DNA of 7,318 nucleotides from Cryomorphaceae bacterium (lineage in GTDB: Bacteria; Bacteroidota; Bacteroidia; Flavobacteriales; Schleiferiaceae). The stretch is taken from contig JAIUMB010000114.1 in NCBI GenBank assembly GCA_022565745.1, positions 1-7,318 on the forward strand, given 5' to 3'. Shown here in pieces: positions 1-6,099 of the stretch (position 1 is its first letter; every line of letters begins with the position of its first letter). A program made the translations under genes and the position numbers. The notes beneath the pieces are model-generated. The model ran no database searches, was not told where the DNA came from, and worked only from the letters and a program-made list of their open reading frames with translations.

Positions 1-7
1 ATGCATG

Positions 8-30
8 TAAAGACCAATATTTGGCCTTTA
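8..30. other. Short hairpin-forming inverted repeat
   Basis: TAAAG (8-12) pairs with CTTTA (26-30) and CCAA (14-17) pairs with TTGG (21-24), with one A/C mismatch between the two stems and a TAT loop. No T-run of terminator type follows directly on the plus strand. It could be a remnant terminator or operator of a gene lying before the window. The role is inferred only from symmetry. Confidence 0.35.
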
Positions 31-44
31 TATACATTCGTAAA

Positions 45-118
45 CCATGCGTACGCAGTACCCCATGCTTGCGACAGCAACCCATGCGTACGCAGTACTC
101 CATGCGTGCGTAGCATTA
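45..118. repeat. Tandem repeat, four 18-19 bp units on CCATGCGTACGC
   Basis: Four head-to-tail units start with CCATGC at 45, 63, 82 and 100 (lengths 18, 19, 18, 19). Units 1 and 3 share CCATGCGTACGCAGTAC; units 2 and 4 are degenerate. Seen as pairs, 45-73 and 82-110 match over 29 bases with two differences. A more degenerate fifth unit (CCATCCGTA) may start at 119. The core contains the palindrome GCGTACGC. Units are adjacent with no unique spacers, so this is not a CRISPR array. It is a minisatellite-like intergenic repeat; function unknown. Confidence 0.8.
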
Positions 119-162
119 CCATCCGTATAACCAGACCCCCGACTCCCGACCTCAGACTGTAC

Positions 163-330
163 CAATCTACCGGCCAATAAAACAAACGAACACGCCTATA
201 CTGCCATAAGTAAACCCGGCTCCCGTGCTCCCGTGCACCCCCGCACAGTTAATCCCCGACCGTTTCAATCTACCGGCCACAAAACAAACGAACACGCCTA
301 TACTGCCATAAGTAAACCCCGCTCCCGTGC
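163..330. repeat. Two direct copies of a ~66 bp intergenic unit
   Basis: Copy 1 (163-228) and copy 2 (266-330) both run from CAATCTACCGGCCA through AACAAACGAACACGCC and CTGCCATAAGTAAACCC to GCTCCCGTGC. They differ by one small indel with a substitution near base 14 and by one substitution near the end. Looser similarity continues on both sides (CCCGAC before, TGCAC and TAATCC after), so the duplicated unit is probably about 100 bp with a period of about 103 bp. The stretch is C-rich on this strand and has no coding frame I can support. It may belong to a dispersed intergenic repeat family; that is inference. Confidence 0.85.
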
Positions 331-361
331 CACCCTGCACATAATCCTTCTACGGATTGAG

Positions 362-399
362 TTAATGATTAGATATTTGATTTTCAAATTGGTCATTAA
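362..399. terminator. Nested AT-rich hairpin downstream of viaA
   Basis: An outer perfect 7 bp stem, TTAATGA (362-368) with TCATTAA (393-399), encloses an inner perfect 6 bp stem, ATTTGA (375-380) with TCAAAT (384-389), around a TTT loop. It lies 30-67 bases past the viaA stop codon, where a terminator for the ravA-viaA transcript would be expected. It is AT-rich, interrupted by an internal loop and lacks a clear U-tract, so Rho-independent termination is uncertain. An operator or a transcript-end stabilising hairpin are alternatives. Confidence 0.4.
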
Positions 400-428
400 A
401 TACTGAAACCGTTCACAAAGCAGAGGGC

Positions 429-2015
429 TTACCCCAAATCCCTCAGCAACCGATCAATATCCCTAAATACGCCCTTCTTCTGCGGGTCATACAGCCACGC
501 CTGATCAAAGATGCGCAACTGCTCTTCATCCGCCTGGTCGGCAATGACCAGACAGTGAAAGTGTGTGTCAAAGTGCTGCTGTTGTCGACGTATTTTTTGT
601 TGAATGTTGTCGCTTAAACGGTACATGACAAAGTCGGATATCACCAAGACATCGGCTTCGCGGTATTCATTGGTCTCCAGCATTTCAAGTGTTTTGGTAA
701 GGGCCAAAGACAAGTCTGTGCCGCCGTGAAAGGAAAGGCGTAAAAAGTGAATCAGCTCGCCCAAATTGGCGGCGATGTTCTGCAGGTCTATGGTTTGAAT
801 ACCAGTGGAAAAGTTGATGAGAAAGGCACGTCTGTTTTCTCGGGCAGCCATTTTTAATATACCAAAACACAATACCTTGGCCAAACGCTCGGGCTCGCCT
901 TCCATGCTCCCGCTGGTGTCTACGCAAACGATAAATGGTCCCTTCTGCTTGCGCTTGGTTTTTTCTTCGCTTCGCTGCCATACATCGGTGTTGTGGATGA
1001 TGCGCTTGTCGCGAAAGCGATATTGTAACAGCTTCTCCTCGGCAAATTTTTTATAAAACTGCCATTCGGTATCCGGCTCAGAAAAGAGGGCAGTTTCGTT
1101 AGGAAGCAAGTGGGTTAAATCCTTCCCGATGTTGATGCCGTCAATTTCAGAGCGCATGGAGGGGTCATGCACCTCTTCACGGCGTAGGCGTTTTTCTTCG
1201 TAAATCTCCTCTTCGGTTTCAATGCCGGCTTTCCGAAGTCTTCCCAGTAGATCTGCCAGTTCGCGCAAACTGTCTTCTTCCTTTAGCCATTGGTGGTAGG
1301 TTTCTAATACATCATAACCAGTGTCTTGTATGCTGCTGTTGTCTAAGCTCCAATCGGGGTCCAGGAAGTCTATGTATGGACCAATGATCTTTTCTACTTC
1401 GGTTAGTTCTTCTACTTTTTGATCGAGATTGGATTTAAAATCCTCTACCTCATTTTCCCATTGATAAAGTTGGAATTGCAGTATTCGGCCTTGTAAATCG
1501 GCATCCCAAATGGCCAGTATATCGTCAATGATGCGGTTAAAGAGTTTATCTTCCGGTTGGTCTTTTAACTTGCTGCGGTGGTAGTCAAACGAATGACGTC
1601 CCTCGGTATATTGCTCCGCATCCCTGCATAAGTACGCCCATTGCAGGCGGAGGTTGTCTTCCGGACGAACGCCCCATCCGTTTAAGTGATCGGCTTCGGT
1701 TTCGTACGGGTGACCTTTTTCTATGTGTCGAAAGGTTTGGCGCAACCAATGGATGGTTTCTGTAAATAAACGGTGACCAAACAGGGGTTGTCGCTCCAAT
1801 AAGGCTTGCAAATCCGGGTGGTCAAATATGCGCTCCAGTGCCGTTGAAAAGTGCTTGAGGTAATCACTTTTGATCGGATAATCGAAAATTTCTTCCGGCA
1901 GCAATTTATCTTGCAGCCACATCAGTAGATACTTCCTGCCGGTGGCATCGAGGATGGGGGCAAATTCTACGAAGCGCTCACCTTCTTCAAGTGATTTGGA
2001 CTTGGCTTTACTCAT
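429..2015 (-). CDS. viaA: ViaA-like VWA domain protein, partner of RavA
   Basis: This 528-residue protein matches the ViaA family (E. coli ViaA is 483 aa). The first ~340 residues are a mostly helical, charged ViaA-type N-terminal region, somewhat longer than in E. coli. A VWA domain follows from about residue 358, opening with GPFIVCVDTSGSM, identical to E. coli ViaA as I recall it. The metal-ion-dependent adhesion site is complete: D366-x-S368-x-S370, the GGTD threonine T433, and D461 in VISDF. There is no signal peptide or clear membrane segment, so it is probably cytoplasmic or peripherally membrane bound. In E. coli, ViaA stimulates the RavA ATPase, binds phospholipids, associates with respiratory complexes and sensitises cells to aminoglycosides; whether this holds here is inference. 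The start is fixed by the ATGA overlap with the upstream ravA stop, indicating translational coupling. Confidence 0.93.
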   Translation of the reverse strand: MSKAKSKSLEEGERFVEFAPILDATGRKYLLMWLQDKLLPEEIFDYPIKSDYLKHFSTALERIFDHPDLQALLERQPLFGHRLFTETIHWLRQTFRHIEKGHPYETEADHLNGWGVRPEDNLRLQWAYLCRDAEQYTEGRHSFDYHRSKLKDQPEDKLFNRIIDDILAIWDADLQGRILQFQLYQWENEVEDFKSNLDQKVEELTEVEKIIGPYIDFLDPDWSLDNSSIQDTGYDVLETYHQWLKEEDSLRELADLLGRLRKAGIETEEEIYEEKRLRREEVHDPSMRSEIDGINIGKDLTHLLPNETALFSEPDTEWQFYKKFAEEKLLQYRFRDKRIIHNTDVWQRSEEKTKRKQKGPFIVCVDTSGSMEGEPERLAKVLCFGILKMAARENRRAFLINFSTGIQTIDLQNIAANLGELIHFLRLSFHGGTDLSLALTKTLEMLETNEYREADVLVISDFVMYRLSDNIQQKIRRQQQHFDTHFHCLVIADQADEEQLRIFDQAWLYDPQKKGVFRDIDRLLRDLG

Positions 2016-3565
2016 ACTTGCTGTAATTCCGGGGTACGAAACATGTGCTGTGCTTTTTCAAGCTGCATGCGCAGTGCAGATAACTCTTCGCGAATGTTGT
2101 CTGCATTGTGTCGAATCAATGCGGCACTGTCTTTCCCGATGAGTAAGTGGTTGGGCAATTGATCCAACTCGTTGGGTTGCTGCGCTTCAAAGTGCTTTTC
2201 TTGTGTGCGCATAAAGGCCTCAATTTTTTCGCCCCATTCTTCCCAGTAGGCCTGTACCAGTTTGTGCGGGCGCTTGCCCACGTAACGCGTATATTCCTCG
2301 CGGTGGGTTTCCAGGTGAAGGGTCTCACGCTGACCATTAACGGTAACTTCCAAAGTAAATGGAGCGTCGCCGAGAATGGTTTCTATGCGGTTGACCAACT
2401 TGTTGTCGCCATCGTAGTAATTGATGACCTTGCCTTCGTTGCGCTGGAGGTTTTTCACGTCCACAACGCGTACTTTTTCGGCAACAAAACGGTCGTTTTT
2501 GCTTTTCACCAAGTGATATTCCTGGGCGACGATGCGTGGGGTTTCCTTGCTTTCGGTAACGGGAATGCGAGTTTCACGTTCTATGTCGTCAGAAAATGCG
2601 CGAACTTCTTTTCTGAGCGTTGGTAGGCGCATGTCGAGAGCATAGCCGTGATCGCGAATGGCTTCACGTACGATTCTGTTCACTTTTTCCCGTTGTTGGG
2701 GATGATTCCATAAACAGTGCGTCATGATAAAACAATCGGCCAGTTGGACCTGCTCGCGTTCGTGGACAAAAGCCACTGCTTTTAGCAATCCAATGATTTT
2801 CTTCCAGCGTCGATCGGATACCACAATGTGCTGCTGTGGGTCGTCTTCTTTTTGATTGGCTACAAGTATTTTTTCGCGAACAATATGGATAATATTGGTG
2901 ACCGATTCCGGCAGGTTGACCGCTTCTACCTTTAGTTGCCATCGGTTCCATTCTTCTGGCGTAATTTTTATGCTGCTTGGTACGGTGTCGCCGCTGGTGT
3001 CTGTTTTTTCTCCCAACATACGGGCGAAGAGTGAAGCAGATTTAATGGCCTGTAATTCGAAGCGAATTAAGAAGCGGTCGTAAAGTGCACCAAGTAATTC
3101 GCTTTCGTTCGGCAGTTCATTCGAAGCAGCAATGATGCAGCGGATGTCGGTTTGCATCACCTCATCACCATTGCGGTATATGCGTTCGTTGAGTACGGTG
3201 AGTAAGGCATTTTGTATGGCACTTCCAGCTTTCCAAAGCTCGTCTAAAAAGACAATTTGCGCAGAGGGAAGGTACTTGTTGGTGTTGCGCTCGTACCGAT
3301 CTTCTTTTAGTTTTTTAATCGATACCGGACCAAAAATTTCTTCTGGCGTAGAAAAGCGTGTCATCAAATACTCAAAGCTTTCACTGTCTTGAAAGGCAAA
3401 TTTCAAACGACGAGCAATCAGACTTTTACCTACGCCTGGAGGGCCAAGCATAAACACCGACTCCCCGGCCAATGCTGAAAGAAGGGTGAGTCCAAGTATC
3501 TCTTGTCGTTCGTAAAGTCCTTCCCCCAGTGCATCGAGTAGGGAAGAGAAGCGTGATGTGGTCAT
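2012..3565 (-). CDS. ravA: RavA-like MoxR-family AAA+ ATPase
   Basis: The 517-residue protein aligns closely to E. coli RavA (498 aa) through its AAA+ core. Visible motifs are Walker A GPPGVGKS (41-48) followed by LIARRLKFAFQ, the FEYLMTRFSTPEEIFGP segment (64-80), Walker B IVFLDE (104-109), sensor 1 around AASNE (146-150), an arginine-finger segment YDRF (162-165) and the sensor-2 segment SDRRWKK (250-256). These predict a hexameric ATP-driven remodelling enzyme of the cytoplasm. After residue ~310 the sequence diverges: a putative beta-rich part (about 345-425) sits where E. coli has the LdcI-binding LARA domain, flanked by helices, and a final helical pair (about 432-507) resembles the RavA end. 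Binding of lysine decarboxylase is therefore not safely transferable. It is the first gene of the operon and its stop overlaps the viaA start by 4 bases. No clear Bacteroidota -7 element was recognised upstream. Confidence 0.95.
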   Translation of the reverse strand: MTTSRFSSLLDALGEGLYERQEILGLTLLSALAGESVFMLGPPGVGKSLIARRLKFAFQDSESFEYLMTRFSTPEEIFGPVSIKKLKEDRYERNTNKYLPSAQIVFLDELWKAGSAIQNALLTVLNERIYRNGDEVMQTDIRCIIAASNELPNESELLGALYDRFLIRFELQAIKSASLFARMLGEKTDTSGDTVPSSIKITPEEWNRWQLKVEAVNLPESVTNIIHIVREKILVANQKEDDPQQHIVVSDRRWKKIIGLLKAVAFVHEREQVQLADCFIMTHCLWNHPQQREKVNRIVREAIRDHGYALDMRLPTLRKEVRAFSDDIERETRIPVTESKETPRIVAQEYHLVKSKNDRFVAEKVRVVDVKNLQRNEGKVINYYDGDNKLVNRIETILGDAPFTLEVTVNGQRETLHLETHREEYTRYVGKRPHKLVQAYWEEWGEKIEAFMRTQEKHFEAQQPNELDQLPNHLLIGKDSAALIRHNADNIREELSALRMQLEKAQHMFRTPELQQV

Positions 3566-3600
3566 ATCTAAACGTGTGATGTTTTTGATGGTCTATGTTT

Positions 3601-3615
3601 GTCATGCATTATGAC
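3601..3615. promoter_or_regulatory. Inverted repeat upstream of ravA, possible operator
   Basis: GTCAT (3601-3605), a GCATT spacer and ATGAC (3611-3615) form a perfect dyad 36-50 bases before the ravA ATG. Position and symmetry suit a regulator site for the ravA-viaA operon, but arms of only 5 bases can arise by chance and no cognate regulator gene is in the window. Confidence 0.3.
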
Positions 3616-3778
3616 TGATTTCTGAGCTTTATATGTGAAATGCTTTCGACACCACATACATCAAACTTCGGTTAAAGTTTTTTTAGTCACTAGAAGGCCG
3701 TGCAGAAGTCATGATGTGGTTGATATTAAAACCCTTTGACAAGAAAGATGTTTAAAAAATTTTAGATAATCGAGTGAT

Positions 3779-3819
3779 GAACAATGGGTTGTTCTTCATT
3801 GTCAATAGATTGTCAATAA
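3779..3819. promoter_or_regulatory. Hairpin plus tandem ATTGTCAATA boxes, operator-like
   Basis: Within the 381-base gap between divergent ravA and the DUF2141 gene, GAACAA (3779-3784) and TTGTTC (3789-3794) form a perfect 6 bp stem with a TGGG loop. Directly after it ATTGTCAATA is repeated exactly at 3798-3807 and 3809-3818, an 11 bp period that places both copies on nearly the same DNA face. The core ATTGT also occurs inverted at 3781-3785. The cluster is 213 bases from the ravA start and 127 from the DUF2141 start. It looks like a multi-site protein binding region; the binding factor and the controlled gene are unknown. Confidence 0.4.
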
Positions 3820-3889
3820 GTTGATTTGCACCAAACAGTTTTCCAATTCGTGACTTCGTGTTAAATCACTCACAAAAAACTAAAACCTA

Positions 3890-3921
3890 TTGATTATATC
3901 GATGCTTTGGAAGAAAATTTG
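3890..3921 (+). promoter_or_regulatory. Candidate Bacteroidota promoter for the DUF2141 gene
   Basis: TTG (3890-3892), a 21-base spacer and AAAATTTG (3914-3921) resemble the TTG / TAnnTTTG promoter of Bacteroidota, with the first T of the -7 box replaced by A. The element ends 25 bases before the ATG, giving a plausible short leader. The rest of the 3566-3946 gap shows only the two repeat clusters listed separately. Confidence 0.4.
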
Positions 3922-3946
3922 CAATACAAATTAAAACACCACACTC

Positions 3947-4372
3947 ATGCTGCACCTTCTTTTCTTTCTTGCATTTGCCACCTTTACGGATCAACCGAAG
4001 TATGCCATTCAAATAACGGTTGATAATATCAAGACAAAAGAAGGACAGGTAATCATTTCGCTTTACGACAGCGAAAAAGGCTTTCCTTATGAGCCCGAGA
4101 AGTACTTTTATTTACCCAAAGAATCTTTGAAAGACGGACGTGCAGTTTTTACTATTGAAATTGACAAACCAGGGGATTATGCGCTTACCGTGGTAGATGA
4201 TGTCAATGAGAACGGCGATATGGATAAGAACTTTGTTGGTATACCAAAAGAAGGATTTGCCTTCAGTAAAAATGCCAAACCAAGAGGTATGCGACCACCG
4301 GCGTTTAACGATGCTAAGTTTACTGTGAGAGAAAAACAGACGGCGTTGAAAGTGGTGTTGAAGTATTTTTAA
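3947..4372 (+). CDS. Secreted DUF2141 family protein
   Basis: The 141-residue protein starts with a short hydrophobic segment (LHLLFFLAFATF, residues 2-13) that looks like an export signal, although it has no basic residue and the cleavage site is unclear. The mature part is a predicted beta-rich domain of the DUF2141 family (about 20-141): GQVIISLYDSEKGFP (33-47), a PGDYALTVVDD strand (75-85), an acidic loop D84-D85-x-N87-x-N89-G-D91-x-D93 resembling a calcium-binding loop, then NFVGIPKEGFAFSKNA (95-110) and a closing strand. This order is characteristic of the family, which is common in envelopes of Bacteroidota and Proteobacteria but has no established function. An in-frame TAA at 3932-3934 rules out an upstream ATG extension. 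It appears to be its own transcription unit, since the next gene has a separate promoter. Confidence 0.85.
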   Translation: MLHLLFFLAFATFTDQPKYAIQITVDNIKTKEGQVIISLYDSEKGFPYEPEKYFYLPKESLKDGRAVFTIEIDKPGDYALTVVDDVNENGDMDKNFVGIPKEGFAFSKNAKPRGMRPPAFNDAKFTVREKQTALKVVLKYF

Positions 4373-4417
4373 TCCGTGTTGTTTTACTTAGGCCACTCAA
4401 GACAGACATTTTCTAAA

Positions 4418-4447
4418 TTGAACAAAACAAAAGCATTCATACATTTG
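4418..4447 (+). promoter_or_regulatory. Bacteroidota-type promoter of the sbtA-like gene
   Basis: TTG (4418-4420), a 19-base spacer and TACATTTG (4440-4447) match the TTG / TAnnTTTG consensus exactly at the defined positions. The -7 box ends only 13 bases before the ATG at 4461, so the transcript should start within about 10 bases of the start codon, giving a very short leader with no room for a Shine-Dalgarno sequence. Confidence 0.75.
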
Positions 4448-4460
4448 CAAAAAATGTAGC

Positions 4461-5417
4461 ATGCCGTTAGATCTACTGATTGACAATCTCACCAATCCTG
4501 CTTTGTTACTTTTTCTGCTGGGAATATTAGCAGTACAGTTAAAGAGCGATCTCAGCATTCCTGAGAATTCTTCAAAGTTTATTTCGATTTACCTGCTCTT
4601 TGCCATTGGATTCAAAGGTGGGCATGAGTTGGCGCATAGCACATTAGATATGGAAGTTTTTGCGACCATAATCTTTGCGTTAGCAGCAGCCTCGTTGGTG
4701 CCGGTATTGGTGTTTTTTATTGTGCGCAGGCGTTTCAGTACGGCCAATGCCGCTGCGGTAGCTGCCGCATACGGATCTGTAAGTGCTGTTACCTTTGTTA
4801 CAGCCATAACTTATCTTGAGCGTCAGGATATAACCTTTGGCGGTCATATGGTAGCCATTTTGGCCATTATGGAAGTGCCGGCCATTGTGGTAGGTGTGCT
4901 GTTGTTGAGAAGATACGATAGAGAGGAGCTCAGCATGTCCTTTGGCAAGGTGCTGCATCACGCGCTTACCAACGGTAGTGTGATGTTGATATTGGGAAGT
5001 TTGGTTGTTGGTTATTTGGCCAATGACGTACAAGCAGAAGAGATCAAGCCATTTACCACCGATATTTTCAAAGGGTTTTTGGCCATATTTCTTTTAGATA
5101 TGGGGATTCACAGTGGTAAACGCCTGAACGCTTTTTTCCGCAAAGGCGCCATAGCTACTGTATATGCGGTGATCATCCCATTGGTAAACGGATGCATAAC
5201 CGCTTGGGTATCGCACGGATTTATTAGCGGTGTAGGTGACCGGTTTATGCTGGCCATATTAGCCGCGAGTGCCTCGTATATCGCCGTACCCGCTGCAATG
5301 AAAATGGCTGCCCCCAAAGCCAATCCGGGTATTTATCTTCCCATGGCACTGGCCATAACCTTTCCAGTGAACATCACTTTGGGGATGCCCTTGTACTTCG
5401 CCATTGCTTCAATGTGA
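4461..5417 (+). CDS. SbtA-like sodium-dependent bicarbonate permease
   Basis: The 318-residue, strongly hydrophobic protein matches the SbtA family (DUF897), inner-membrane carriers taking up bicarbonate with Na+. It shows the family's two inverted halves: NPALLLFLLGILA and LSIPE (12-35) near the start, the binding-site segment GSVSAVTFVTA (105-115) matching SbtA GAVSGST, and in the second half AASASYIAVPAAM (268-280) matching SbtA ASSSDISGPP, followed by a conserved ANPGIYLPMALAITFP stretch. About ten membrane segments are visible. It is shorter than cyanobacterial SbtA (about 374 aa), mainly because the cytosolic linker between halves (about 152-165) is short. No PII-like sbtB gene lies beside it, so regulation may differ. 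In a heterotroph it could supply bicarbonate for anaplerotic carboxylation or help pH and Na+ balance; substrate is inferred from the family and not proven. A frame shift to the ATG at 4454 gives an immediate stop, supporting the chosen start. Confidence 0.88.
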   Translation: MPLDLLIDNLTNPALLLFLLGILAVQLKSDLSIPENSSKFISIYLLFAIGFKGGHELAHSTLDMEVFATIIFALAAASLVPVLVFFIVRRRFSTANAAAVAAAYGSVSAVTFVTAITYLERQDITFGGHMVAILAIMEVPAIVVGVLLLRRYDREELSMSFGKVLHHALTNGSVMLILGSLVVGYLANDVQAEEIKPFTTDIFKGFLAIFLLDMGIHSGKRLNAFFRKGAIATVYAVIIPLVNGCITAWVSHGFISGVGDRFMLAILAASASYIAVPAAMKMAAPKANPGIYLPMALAITFPVNITLGMPLYFAIASM

Positions 5418-5429
5418 TGAAAGTGCCGC

Positions 5430-5924
5430 TTACGCACCCCGCATCGTCATAATATCCCGGTCAAACATATACATCCCGCTCTTGTCGTTGCCGATGAGGT
5501 TGAGACGATCTAGTAGGTCGGTGGCGAGCGCTTCTTCCTCCAGCTGCTCGGCTACATACCATTGCATGAAATTGTGGGTGGAGTAATCGCGGTTGCTCAA
5601 ACACAAACCCACCACTTCGTTGATGTTGGCGGTTACGCTGCGTTCGTGTTCCAATAGGCGGTTAAAAAGTTCGGTAATGGTGTTGAAGGTCACCTCCGGC
5701 TTGTCCAGCGCAGGCACCACAGCCTTACCCCCGCGTTCATTGATGTAGTGCAGCAGTTTGAGCATGTGCTGACGCTCCTCATCGGAGTGGGCGTACATGA
5801 ACTTGGCGATGCCCGGATAACCGGCGTTTTCGGCCCAACTGGCCCAAGCCAAATAAGAATGTGAAGACTTTGCTTCTATGACCAATTGCTCGTTTAAGGC
5901 GGTTTCAATTTCTTTGGAAAGCAT
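5430..5924 (-). CDS. ftnA: Bacterial non-heme ferritin
   Basis: This 164-residue protein is a full-length FtnA-type ferritin (E. coli FtnA 165 aa), a cytoplasmic 24-subunit cage that oxidises Fe2+ with O2 or H2O2 and stores it as a ferric mineral. The diiron centre is complete and even falls at the E. coli positions: E17, E50, H53, E94 and Q127, with Y24. The third-iron site residues D49 (E in E. coli), E126, E129 and E130 are also present in the QWYVAEQLEEE motif (121-131). No haem-ligand methionine of bacterioferritin at residue ~52 is seen (Q52 here), which separates it from Bfr. It converges on the permease gene with only 12 bases between the stops, so any terminator must lie inside the neighbouring coding sequence. 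It is divergent from nhaA over a 175-base gap. Confidence 0.95.
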   Translation of the reverse strand: MLSKEIETALNEQLVIEAKSSHSYLAWASWAENAGYPGIAKFMYAHSDEERQHMLKLLHYINERGGKAVVPALDKPEVTFNTITELFNRLLEHERSVTANINEVVGLCLSNRDYSTHNFMQWYVAEQLEEEALATDLLDRLNLIGNDKSGMYMFDRDIMTMRGA

Positions 5925-5940
5925 ATGTGTTATGTTTTTT

Positions 5941-5968
5941 GATATTTACGAATTTACGACATACACAA
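5941..5968 (-). promoter_or_regulatory. Weak candidate ferritin promoter with tandem octamer
   Basis: ATTTACGA is repeated exactly head-to-tail at 5944-5951 and 5952-5959, 20-35 bases before the ferritin ATG. On the minus strand TTG (5966-5968), a 17-base spacer and TAAATATC (5941-5948) form an imperfect match to TTG / TAnnTTTG, overlapping the octamer. A repressor on the octamer could control ferritin expression; no known Fur box is recognisable. The rest of the divergent gap to 6099 shows no strong signal. Confidence 0.3.
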
Positions 5969-6099
5969 GGGTAAAATACACTTAGATTGTGATAAAACAC
6001 CTAATTGCATAATAAGCAAATGTTAATCAAGGGGTTGTCGCATTATCAGCCTTGTACTTCGGCATAAGACGTTCTCTGTATTTTTAAATACACATCGTT

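Noticed and set aside
45..110. Possible CRISPR array
   Set aside because: Units are 18-19 bp, directly adjacent and degenerate, with no unique spacers and no cas genes nearby.
2147..2626. 159-codon plus-strand open frame
   Set aside because: It lies wholly antisense to ravA, whose protein is strongly conserved; its hydrophobic product has no recognisable family and reflects the codon pattern of the opposite strand.
4680..5033. 117-codon minus-strand open frame
   Set aside because: It is antisense to the SbtA-like gene and encodes a low-complexity, unrecognisable product.
5418..5429. Shared bidirectional terminator between the permease and ferritin genes
   Set aside because: The gap is only 12 bases; the nearby GTGC/GCAC pairing has a 4 bp stem and no T-run, so it is too weak to call.
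6040..6099. Promoter for the nhaA-like gene (TTG and TACTTCGG)
   Set aside because: The -7 candidate misses two of the six defined consensus positions, so I do not list it as a feature.
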